64,000 bases of DNA from Nocardioides sp. Lineage in GTDB: Bacteria; Actinomycetota; Actinomycetes; Propionibacteriales; Nocardioidaceae. Every line of letters begins with the position of its first letter. The first letter of the stretch is position 1. Below, piece after piece: positions 1 to 6,767 of the stretch. The notes under the pieces are model-generated. The model searched no databases, was not told where the DNA came from, and saw nothing but the letters and a program-made list of their open reading frames with translations. The stretch lies in assembly GCF_030149505.1 (NCBI RefSeq), contig NZ_JASBRN010000044.1:1-64000 (forward strand), in the 5' to 3' direction. A program made the translations under genes and the position numbers.

Positions 1-168
1 TACCTTCGCTGCGAGCGACGCGTGAGATCTACACGCAAACCAGACGGGCGACGCCGGCAAGCGCCCGTCGGTTCTCACCTGGTGCAGGCCGGGACTTGCC
101 TGCGCGATACGACCAACCTTGATACGCAGGGTCTCCAGTAATGTAGATCGCGACCCACGGCGGCCCCC

Positions 169-321
169 TCACCTCGCCCAGCCGGCCGAGCCACGGGTCG
201 TCGACCTCGAGCCCACCCACGGCGCTCCCCGCACCCCGGCGCCGGTCAGGTCGCACCGCTCGAAACGCGCTCCGGACAGGTCCTCCTCGACGAACCTGCG
301 CGCACCCTGCCCATCGCCCAT
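169..321 (-). pseudogene. Remnant of a pentapeptide-repeat protein gene
   Basis: Starting from an ATG at 321, the minus strand encodes MGDGQGARRFVEEDLSGARF followed by ERCDLTG. This is the usual opening of actinobacterial pentapeptide-repeat proteins (A(D/N)LSG-type five-residue repeats, often fused to a DinB-like domain). After about 30 residues the repeat stops. The reading frame then closes, and the -1 frame contains a piece (LEVDDPWLG) that could be the shifted continuation. No full-length frame exists, so the sequence looks like a frameshifted, decaying gene. The similarity is judged by eye only, and a chance resemblance is possible. Confidence 0.35.
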
Positions 322-385
322 GACCGGCACCCTGCCACTGCGGACCGACGACCACCACGTGCGACGCACGTCACTGCAGCCGATA

Positions 386-400
386 GTTGCTACTAGCAAC
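386..400. promoter_or_regulatory. Perfect 15-bp operator-like palindrome before the MFS gene
   Basis: GTTGCTA-C-TAGCAAC is a perfect 7-bp inverted repeat around one base. It lies 23 bp before the GTG of the exporter and 65 bp before the first plausible start of the minus-strand remnant. Its length and AT-rich centre fit a MarR- or TetR-type repressor site. No regulator gene is next to it in the window. Confidence 0.55.
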
Positions 401-422
401 CATCATGTGACTTCATGTCCCG

Positions 423-1883
423 GTGACGACCTCAGCGACCGCCCCGGCCCCCGACCGTGCGACCCACCCCTGGGCCGCCGTGGTGGCGCTGTGCTCCGGT
501 GGCCTGGCGGCCTCGCTGACCCAGACGATGGTCATCCCGATCCAGGGCGAGCTCCCCCGACTGCTCGGCAGCACCGCCTCCAGCACCGCGTGGGTCGTGA
601 CCATCACCCTGCTGGCGGCCGCCGTGACCATGCCGGTCATGGGCCGGCTCGCCGACATCGTCGGCAAGCAGCGGGTGCTCGTCGCCAGCGCCGTGCTGCT
701 GGTCGTCGGCTCCGTCGTCTGCGCGCTCTCGGACTCCCTGGCCCCCATGCTCGTCGGCCGCGCACTGCAGGGCCTGGCGATGGGCTACATCCCCGTCGGC
801 ATCGCCTTGCTGCGCCAGGTCGTGCCGCCGCGCCTGGCGGGCTCGGCCATCGCCGCGATGAGCGCCACGCTGGGCGTCGGGGGCGCGATCGGGCTCCCGC
901 TGTCGGCCTGGATCGTCGAGGTGGGTGACTGGCACGTGCTCTTCTGGGTCTCCGCCGGCCTCGGCGCCGCCGTGCTGGCCGCGATGCTGGTGCTGGTCCC
1001 CCGCGACGTCGACACCACGCCCGCCCGCTTCGACGTCGGCGGCGCGCTCGGCCTGGCGCTGGGGCTCGTCCTCTTCCTCGTCGGAATCTCCAAGGCCAGC
1101 GAGTGGGGCTGGACCTCGGGCCGCACCCTCGGCTTCATCGTCGTCGGGCTGCTCGTGCTGGTCGCCTGGGGTGCCGTGGAGCTGCGCACCGCCGAGCCGC
1201 TCGTCGACCTGCGCGCCACCGCCCGCCTCCCCGTGCTGCTCACCAACGTCGCGGCCGTGGCGGTCGGCATGGGGATGATGGCGCAGGCCGTCGTGGTCCC
1301 CCAGCTGCTGCAGCTGCCGGAGGTGCTCGGCTACGGCCTGGGTCAGTCGATCCTCGCCGCCGGTCTCTGGATGGCGCCGGGCGGGCTGATGATGATGGCC
1401 TTCGCGCCGGTCTCCAGCCGTCTCATGCGCACCCTGGGCCCGAAGGCCACCCTGATGATCGGCGCCGCCGTCCTGGGTGCTGGCTACCTCCTGGCCCTCG
1501 TGATGACGGCCAGCGCCTGGCAGCTCGCCGTCGCCTCGATCGTCATCAGCGTCGGGGTCGGGATCGGGTACGCCGCGATGCCGGCGCTCGTGCTCGACGC
1601 CTCTCCCCCGCACGAGGCCGGCTCGGCGGTCGGGGTCAACGCACTCTCCCGCTCGCTCGGCACCACCCTGGCTGCGGCCCTCATGGGCACGGTCCTCACC
1701 AGCAGCACCGTGGACCTGGGCGGCATCGGCGTCCCGACCGAGGGCGCCTTCCAGGCCTGCTTCGCGATCGGTGCCGCGGCCGCGTTCCTGGGCGTGGCGA
1801 TCGCGGCCCTCATCCCCCGCTCCCCTGCCACCAGCGGCCCGGTCGCACCGGCACCGCAGCTGGCCACCTCCGACCGAGCCTGA
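423..1883 (+). CDS. MFS transporter, DHA2-like drug exporter
   Basis: This is a 486-residue integral membrane protein of the major facilitator superfamily. It probably exports drugs or other small amphipathic compounds by proton antiport. It has alternating long hydrophobic segments throughout. It carries the cytoplasmic loop motif A (GRLADIVGKQR, residues 74-84) and an antiporter motif C-like stretch (GVGGAIGLPLSAW) in TM5. Its length suits the 12-14 TM DHA2 group. The GTG start at 423 is preceded by the 15-bp palindrome at 386-400, so repressor control is likely. The substrate cannot be read from the sequence. The gene appears complete and lies 56 bp before the next gene on the same strand. 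Confidence 0.85.
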   Translation: MTTSATAPAPDRATHPWAAVVALCSGGLAASLTQTMVIPIQGELPRLLGSTASSTAWVVTITLLAAAVTMPVMGRLADIVGKQRVLVASAVLLVVGSVVCALSDSLAPMLVGRALQGLAMGYIPVGIALLRQVVPPRLAGSAIAAMSATLGVGGAIGLPLSAWIVEVGDWHVLFWVSAGLGAAVLAAMLVLVPRDVDTTPARFDVGGALGLALGLVLFLVGISKASEWGWTSGRTLGFIVVGLLVLVAWGAVELRTAEPLVDLRATARLPVLLTNVAAVAVGMGMMAQAVVVPQLLQLPEVLGYGLGQSILAAGLWMAPGGLMMMAFAPVSSRLMRTLGPKATLMIGAAVLGAGYLLALVMTASAWQLAVASIVISVGVGIGYAAMPALVLDASPPHEAGSAVGVNALSRSLGTTLAAALMGTVLTSSTVDLGGIGVPTEGAFQACFAIGAAAAFLGVAIAALIPRSPATSGPVAPAPQLATSDRA

Positions 1884-1926
1884 CCCCGCCTAGAAGGGCC
1901 TCGCCGGACCGGGCCGGGCCGGCCGC

Positions 1927-1932
1927 TACGGT
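1927..1932 (+). promoter_or_regulatory. Leaderless -10 hexamer TACGGT
   Basis: TACGGT ends 7 nt before the ATG at 1940. With no Shine-Dalgarno in between, transcription would start at or next to the start codon, and this also fixes the start. Confidence 0.5.
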
Positions 1933-1939
1933 GGCGGAC

Positions 1940-3016
1940 ATGCCCGTCGAGACGCCGCACCTGCGCGTCGACCTCGGGCGGCTGCGCCGCAACGTGCGCC
2001 ACGTCGCCGAGCAGGCGGCCAGCGCCCGGATCGCGCTGCGACCGCACGCCAAGACCCACAAGAGCCTCGAGATAGCCCGGCTCCAGCTCGCGAGCGGCGC
2101 GGTCGGCCTGACCGTGGCGACGGTCGGCGAGGCCGAGGCGTTCGTCCGCGGCGGCTGCACCGACGTCTTCATCGCCTACCCGATCTGGGTCGACGACGCC
2201 CGCGCCCAGCGGCTGCGCGACCTCGCCGAGCAGGCCCGGGTCGCGATCGGGGTGGACTCCGTGGAGTCCGCCGCCAACGGCGGTCGCCGCCTCGGCGGCT
2301 CGGGCATCGAGGTGCTGGTCGAGGTGGACTCCGGGCACCACCGCACCGGTGTGCCCCCGAAGGACGCCGGGCACGTGGCGAAGGCCGCCGCCCGGGTCGG
2401 GCTTCCGGTCCGGGGCGTCTTCACGTTCCCGGGCCACGGCTACGCCCGCGGGGCCGCCGACGTGGTGGTCGCGGCGGAGGCGACGGCCCTGCGCGTGGCC
2501 CGGGAGTCGGTGGAGGCCGCGGGCCTGGACTGCCGCGTCGTGTCCGGGGGCTCGACCCCCACGCTGGCCGCGAGCCTGGGCAGCGCCGGGGCCAGCGGCG
2601 ACCTGGGGCGGGTGACCGAGCTGCGCCCCGGGGTCTACGTCTTCGGCGACGCCCAGCAGTGGGAGCTCGGCACGGTCGACCCCGACGACATCGCGCTTAC
2701 CGCCCGGGCGACGGTGGTCAGCCATGCCGGCGGCCGCGTCGTGCTGGATGCCGGCTCGAAGGCGCTGGGCGCCGACCGCGCGGCGTACGCCACCGGCTAC
2801 GGGCGGATCCTCGAGCGCCCAAGGGCGCGCGTCGTATCGCTGGCCGAGCACCACGCGGTCGTGGAGTGGCCCGGCCGCCGCCCCCGCCTGGGCAGCCAGG
2901 TCGACGTCGTGCCCAACCACGTGTGCGCCGCAGTCAACCTCGCCGACGTGCTCTGGGTCGAGGAGGCCGGGCGGCTGCGCGCCTGGGACGTGGCGGCCCG
3001 CGGGCTCAACTCCTGA
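1940..3016 (+). CDS. D-threonine aldolase/alanine racemase-fold PLP enzyme
   Basis: This 358-residue cytoplasmic enzyme belongs to the fold-type III PLP family that includes metal-dependent D-threonine aldolases and D-serine dehydratases. The PLP lysine is in RPHAKTHKS (K38). The metal-binding H-x-C pair of the family is in PNHVC (H327, C329) near the C terminus. Together they favour a D-hydroxyamino-acid aldolase or dehydratase over a simple racemase. The open frame extends far upstream, but the ATG at 1940 gives a domain-sized protein and sits 7 nt after a TACGGT hexamer. The exact substrate (D-threonine, D-serine or another) is uncertain. Confidence 0.8.
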   Translation: MPVETPHLRVDLGRLRRNVRHVAEQAASARIALRPHAKTHKSLEIARLQLASGAVGLTVATVGEAEAFVRGGCTDVFIAYPIWVDDARAQRLRDLAEQARVAIGVDSVESAANGGRRLGGSGIEVLVEVDSGHHRTGVPPKDAGHVAKAAARVGLPVRGVFTFPGHGYARGAADVVVAAEATALRVARESVEAAGLDCRVVSGGSTPTLAASLGSAGASGDLGRVTELRPGVYVFGDAQQWELGTVDPDDIALTARATVVSHAGGRVVLDAGSKALGADRAAYATGYGRILERPRARVVSLAEHHAVVEWPGRRPRLGSQVDVVPNHVCAAVNLADVLWVEEAGRLRAWDVAARGLNS

Positions 3017-3047
3017 CTGTCCTCAGCGGCCTCCCAGGTGGGCTGTC

Positions 3048-3053
3048 TACGAT
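3048..3053 (+). promoter_or_regulatory. Leaderless -10 hexamer TACGAT
   Basis: TACGAT is placed 7 nt before the ATG at 3061, with no ribosome binding site between them. It suggests a leaderless transcript for the lipoprotein cyclophilin. Confidence 0.5.
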
Positions 3054-3060
3054 CGGCGCC

Positions 3061-3792
3061 ATGCTGACCCGCCGCTCCCCCCGCTCGACGACGCGCGCCG
3101 TGGCCGCGCTGACCACCCTCGTCTGCCTCGGCGCGCTCTCCGCGTGCGGGGACGACGGCGAGGAGACCGCGACCGACACGCCTGCGTCCGCGGCCAGCGA
3201 GAGCGGCGACGCAGGCTCCTTCGAGCCGCCCGCCGAGGGCGAGTGCGCCTACCCTGCCGACGGCAGCCCGTCGGTGGAGGGCATCGAGGCCCCGCCGGCG
3301 GACCCCGAGGTCGAGGGCGAGGTCGAGGTCACCATCTCCACCAGCGCCGGTGAGATCGGTGCGACCCTCGACGCCGACCGCACGCCGTGCACGGTGGGCT
3401 CGTTCGTGTCCCTGGTCGAGCAGGGCTACTTCGACGGCACCGAGTGCCACCGGCTGACCACGCAGGGCATCTTCGTCCTCCAGTGCGGCGACCCGACGGC
3501 GACCGGCACGGGCGGCCCGGGCTACACGATCCCCGACGAGCTGACCGGCGACGAGACCTACCCCGCGGGCACGCTGGCGATGGCCAAGACGCCCTACCCC
3601 GACTCCGGTGGCTCGCAGTTCTTCATGGTCTACGAGGACACCCCGCTCCCGGCCGAGTACACCGTCTTCGGCCAGGTCGACAAGGCCGGCCTCAAGGTGC
3701 TCCGCGAGGTGGCGGCCGACGGCACCTCGACCGGCCAGCCCGACGGCCCGCCAGCGACCCCCGTGGTGCTGGAGACCGTCAGCACAAGCTGA
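3061..3792 (+). CDS. Lipoprotein peptidyl-prolyl cis-trans isomerase (cyclophilin)
   Basis: This 243-residue protein has a basic, hydrophobic signal peptide ending in lipobox LSAC (lipidated C29), followed by an acidic, Ser/Ala-rich linker. A cyclophilin domain fills roughly residues 90-243. Family hallmarks include EQGYFDGTECHR, GIFVLQCGDP and GGSQFFMVY. It should be anchored on the outer face of the membrane and assist proline isomerisation in exported proteins. The gene has its own leaderless-type promoter and ends in a hairpin shared with the convergent SDR gene. The canonical catalytic Arg of the family appears replaced (LTTQGIFVLQ instead of R-x-x-P-x-F), so activity may be reduced, as in other surface cyclophilins. 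Confidence 0.85.
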   Translation: MLTRRSPRSTTRAVAALTTLVCLGALSACGDDGEETATDTPASAASESGDAGSFEPPAEGECAYPADGSPSVEGIEAPPADPEVEGEVEVTISTSAGEIGATLDADRTPCTVGSFVSLVEQGYFDGTECHRLTTQGIFVLQCGDPTATGTGGPGYTIPDELTGDETYPAGTLAMAKTPYPDSGGSQFFMVYEDTPLPAEYTVFGQVDKAGLKVLREVAADGTSTGQPDGPPATPVVLETVSTS

Positions 3793-3808
3793 CCCGGGGC
3801 GGGTCAGC
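3788..3808. terminator. Bidirectional terminator between convergent genes
   Basis: GCTGACCC-GGGGC-GGGTCAGC is a perfect 8-bp stem. It overlaps the stop codons of the cyclophilin and SDR genes. Confidence 0.65.
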
Positions 3809-4688
3809 GCAGGCCGAGGTCCACCCCGCTGAGTCGCACCGAGGCGTCCCAGCAGGCCCGGGCGAGGTCCGGGTCGGAGGCACGGGCGCTGCGACCCACC
3901 AGGGTCGGCCAGCCGAAGAACTCCTTGAAGCCGTCCGGACCGACGTAGGAGTTGCCCGGCACGTCCATCGTGGCGGCGTACAACGTGGGCAGCGCGCCGC
4001 GCCACACCGGCATCCCGACCAGGTGGTGCCCCCACGACCCGACCCAGCTCAGCCACCCGCGCCCGCTGCTCGAGGTGATCGCGGTGGCGGTGGTGCCGGG
4101 GTGCGCGCCGGTGACGCGCAGCGAGGAGCCCTGCTCGGTGAGCCGGCGCTGCAGCTCGAGCAGGAAGAGCATGTTGGCGAGCTTGGAGGCGGCGTACGCC
4201 GCGTAGGGCTGGTAGCCGCGCCGGGACCAGTCCAGGTCGGTCACGTCGAGGTCGCCGTGGTGGTGGGAGTTGCTCGAGACGACCACGACGCGGTCGCCGA
4301 TCCGCGGCAGCATCCGCAGCGCCAGGGCGTGGTGGCCGAGGTGGTTGGTGGCCAGGTGCAGCTCGACCCCGTCGACGGAGGTCCCCTGCGGCACCCCGAG
4401 GATGCCTGCGTTGTTGACCAGCACGTCGACATCGCCGATCCGGTCGGCGAAGGCCTCGACCGAGGAGAGCTCCGAGACGTCGAGCCGCTCCACGACGGCC
4501 CGACCGGGTCCCGTCATGCCGGCTGCCGCCTGCGCGCCCTTCTCCGGGTTGCGCACGGCGAGCACGACCTCGGCGCCGCGGTGCACGAGCACCTGGGCGG
4601 TGAGCAGGCCGATGCCGCTGGTGGCCCCGGTGACGACGAAGCGCCGTCCGTGCTGGGCCGGGACGGCGGTCCAGGGCGCGCCGGTCAC
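3804..4688 (-). CDS. Short-chain dehydrogenase/reductase
   Basis: This 294-residue classical-type SDR oxidoreductase has the nucleotide-binding TGATSGIG motif (residues 20-27), NNAG (92-95), a catalytic Ser in VVVSSNS and the active-site Y-x-x-x-K (Y165, K169). It resembles the retinol-dehydrogenase/WWOX-like SDRs (NAD(P)-dependent, alcohol/ketone substrates). The GTG start at 4688 is chosen because its GTGA overlaps the stop of the OsmC gene, so the two are translationally coupled. Longer upstream readings translate into Arg/Pro-rich shadow sequence. The substrate is unknown. Confidence 0.8.
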   Translation of the reverse strand: MTGAPWTAVPAQHGRRFVVTGATSGIGLLTAQVLVHRGAEVVLAVRNPEKGAQAAAGMTGPGRAVVERLDVSELSSVEAFADRIGDVDVLVNNAGILGVPQGTSVDGVELHLATNHLGHHALALRMLPRIGDRVVVVSSNSHHHGDLDVTDLDWSRRGYQPYAAYAASKLANMLFLLELQRRLTEQGSSLRVTGAHPGTTATAITSSSGRGWLSWVGSWGHHLVGMPVWRGALPTLYAATMDVPGNSYVGPDGFKEFFGWPTLVGRSARASDPDLARACWDASVRLSGVDLGLR

Positions 4689-5221
4689 GGCTGCGCAGGC
4701 TCCGCTCGGGAGGCCGGGGCGGGCCGGGCTGCGACGGAGTCGTCGGAGGGCTCGAGGAGGGCGCCGGACAGGTCGCCGGTGCGGTACTCCACCGGGTCCC
4801 CGAGGGTTACGGTGCGACCGACGGTGCACAGCCGGTCCTGGATCTGCTGCACCGAGCGCGCGAGCGAGCCGCGGGCCGCGTCGCCGCCCTCCCCCTCGGG
4901 GAAGGTCACGTCGAAGGTGACGGTGAGCCCGGTGAGGTGGTGGCCGCCCTCGTCGCGGACCTTGTGACCCTCCGCGTGCGCGGCGAAGGAGGCGAAGGGC
5001 GCCCGCTTGCCGGTGAGGTAGTCCAGGTCGATGGCGCCGCAGCCGGCGAGCGCGGCGAGGAGGAGCTCGACGGGGGTGAAGTCCGGGTCGTCGCCGCCAC
5101 CGATCGGCAGCACTCCCCCGCGACCGTTGGTGGCCTTGTAGCGCTTGTCGCCGATCCGGACCATGTCGATCTCGCGCAGGGTCTCGTCGCGGCCCTGCTG
5201 TCCTGCCTGCTCCTCAGCCAT
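4685..5221 (-). CDS. OsmC-family peroxiredoxin-like protein
   Basis: This 178-residue protein belongs to the OsmC/Ohr family, thiol-dependent hydroperoxide-reducing or redox-stress proteins acting in the cytoplasm. The two characteristic cysteines are present: one in LAGCGAIDLDYL and the second in DRLCTVGRTV, the second followed by the family R-T. The C-terminal 25 residues (Ala/Pro/Ser-rich) look like a disordered tail beyond the domain. ATG 5221 is chosen over upstream frames because the OsmC fold begins near KRYKATN. It is the first gene of a two-gene unit with the SDR (4-bp overlap), suggesting a shared role in redox detoxification. Confidence 0.8.
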   Translation of the reverse strand: MAEEQAGQQGRDETLREIDMVRIGDKRYKATNGRGGVLPIGGGDDPDFTPVELLLAALAGCGAIDLDYLTGKRAPFASFAAHAEGHKVRDEGGHHLTGLTVTFDVTFPEGEGGDAARGSLARSVQQIQDRLCTVGRTVTLGDPVEYRTGDLSGALLEPSDDSVAARPAPASRAEPAQP

Positions 5222-5361
5222 GGGCACAGCGTGCCAGAGCGACCACCCCGCCGCCGCCAGGGTCCCCGACCGGGTGAACGACACGCCGTCGGCTTGATCG
5301 AGCCGCGCGTAACCGGCACGGTGGACAGCTGACCACACGCACGCGAGACGGAAGGCGAGCC

Positions 5362-5646
5362 ATGCTCACCCTCACCCAGAACGCCACGCTCATCGTCAAG
5401 GAGATCGCCGACCAGCAGGGCGGCACGGAGGGATCCGGGCTCCGGATCTCCGCCGAGCCCGGCCCGGAGGCGGGGCTCAACGTCACCACGGCCGCGACCG
5501 CCGAGCCCGGCGACCAGGTCCTCGAGCAGGACGGCGCGACCGTCTACCTCGACGAGAACGCCGCGACCATGCTCGACGACAAGGTCCTCGACGCCGCCGT
5601 CGACGAGGGCGGTCGCGTCGAGTTCGCCCTGGGCGTCCAGGGCTGA
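5362..5646 (+). CDS. HesB/IscA-like protein lacking cysteines
   Basis: This 94-residue protein has the IscA/HesB fold signature. It shows the segment order of A-type carriers (LTQNATLIVKEIADQQGG, GSGLRIS, then VYLDENAATMLDDKVLD). The three conserved cysteines that bind iron or Fe-S in real IscA/ErpA proteins are absent; there is no Cys at all. It is therefore unlikely to carry clusters. Such Cys-less homologues are common in high-GC actinobacteria and often annotated as HesB or adhesin. Its role is unknown. ATG 5362 has a GAGACGGAAGG-like binding site. Confidence 0.7.
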   Translation: MLTLTQNATLIVKEIADQQGGTEGSGLRISAEPGPEAGLNVTTAATAEPGDQVLEQDGATVYLDENAATMLDDKVLDAAVDEGGRVEFALGVQG

Positions 5647-5687
5647 CCCGGGCGACCTCCCACCCGGTCGGGGCGGCGGGACGCTGG

Positions 5688-5693
5688 CAGGAT
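5688..5693 (+). promoter_or_regulatory. Leaderless -10-like hexamer CAGGAT
   Basis: CAGGAT lies 8 nt before the ATG at 5702. It is the same arrangement seen before several other genes of this window. Confidence 0.4.
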
Positions 5694-5701
5694 CGGCGGG
5701 C

Positions 5702-6709
5702 ATGAGCACCAGCACCCGCGAGATCCACCTCGTCCGCCGCCCCGTCGGGCGTCCCACCACCGACGACTTCCGCACCGTGGAGGTCGAGCTCCCCGACCCG
5801 GCGCCCGGCCAGGTGCTGGTGCGCAACACCGTGCTGTCGGTCGACCCCTACATGCGCGGGCGGATGAACGACACCGAGTCCTACGTCGCGCCCTACGCCC
5901 TGGACGCCCCGCTCGAGGGCGGGGCCGTCGGTGAGGTCCTGGCCAGCGGCGTGGACCACCTCTCCCCCGGTGACGTCGTCACCCACATGGCCGGCTGGCG
6001 TGAGCACGCGCTGGTCGATGCCGCCGAGGCGCGGAAGGTCGACACCAGCCTCGCCCCTGCCTCGGCGTACCTCTCGGTGCTGGGCATGCCCGGCCTCACG
6101 GCGTACGTCGGGCTGACCCGCATCGGCGGCCTGCAGGAGGGCGAGGTCGTGCACGTCTCCGGCGCGGCCGGCGCGGTCGGCTCGCTGGTCGGGCAGATGG
6201 CCCGCCTGCTCGGCGCCTCGCGGGTCGTCGGCTCGGCCGGCTCCCCGGAGAAGGTCCGCTGGCTCACCGAGGAGCTCGGCTTCGACGCCGCCTTCGACTA
6301 CCGCGACGGCTCGCTGGTGCGCCAGCTCGGCACCGCGCTGGACGGCCGTCGCATCGACGTCTACTTCGACAACGTCGGCGGCGACCAGCTCGAGGCGGCC
6401 ATCGAGCACATGGCCGACTTCGGCCGAGTCGCGGCCTGCGGCGCGATCGCGACGTACGACGCCACCGAGATGCCTCCCGGACCCCGCAACCTCGTGCGGC
6501 TGGTGCAGCGCCGGTTGCGGCTGCAGGGCTTCATCGTCTCCGACCACCGCGAGGCCGCCGGGGAGTTCTACCGGACCGTGGGCGGCTGGCTCGCCGACGG
6601 CAGCCTGGTCGCACGGGAGACGACCTTCGACGGGCTGGACCGCTGCGTCGAGGCGTTCCTGGCCCTCGGCACCGGCGGCAACACCGGCAAGATGCTCGTG
6701 CGGCTCTGA
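5702..6709 (+). CDS. NADP-dependent oxidoreductase, CurA/leukotriene reductase-like MDR
   Basis: This 335-residue zinc-free medium-chain dehydrogenase/reductase resembles the prostaglandin/curcumin reductase group, which reduces C=C bonds of enones with NADPH. It contains the substrate-loop signature VLSVDPYMRGRM. The nucleotide-binding segment is VHVSGAAGAVGSLVGQMARL, and VYFDNVGGD follows. There are no zinc-ligand cysteines. The length matches the family. It is likely a detoxification enzyme in the cytoplasm. The end of the gene forms one arm of a strong terminator. Confidence 0.85.
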   Translation: MSTSTREIHLVRRPVGRPTTDDFRTVEVELPDPAPGQVLVRNTVLSVDPYMRGRMNDTESYVAPYALDAPLEGGAVGEVLASGVDHLSPGDVVTHMAGWREHALVDAAEARKVDTSLAPASAYLSVLGMPGLTAYVGLTRIGGLQEGEVVHVSGAAGAVGSLVGQMARLLGASRVVGSAGSPEKVRWLTEELGFDAAFDYRDGSLVRQLGTALDGRRIDVYFDNVGGDQLEAAIEHMADFGRVAACGAIATYDATEMPPGPRNLVRLVQRRLRLQGFIVSDHREAAGEFYRTVGGWLADGSLVARETTFDGLDRCVEAFLALGTGGNTGKMLVRL

Positions 6710-6740
6710 CCCCGGCTCGCGCCGGGTGCCAGAGCCGCAC
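6698..6740. terminator. Bidirectional terminator, 11-bp stem
   Basis: GTGCGGCTCTG (6698-6708) pairs perfectly with CAGAGCCGCAC (6730-6740), with a CCCGGC/GCCGGG inner stem. It separates the oxidoreductase from the convergent S55 peptidase and includes the last codons of the oxidoreductase. Confidence 0.7.
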
Positions 6741-6767
6741 CAGTGGTTGCTCGCTAGCCGCGGTGGA

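Noticed and set aside
3804-4688. The SDR as the missing cyclohexanol dehydrogenase (ChnA)
   Set aside because: It is 40 kb away on the core side of the tRNA scar and coupled to an OsmC gene, so nothing links it to the ketone pathway.
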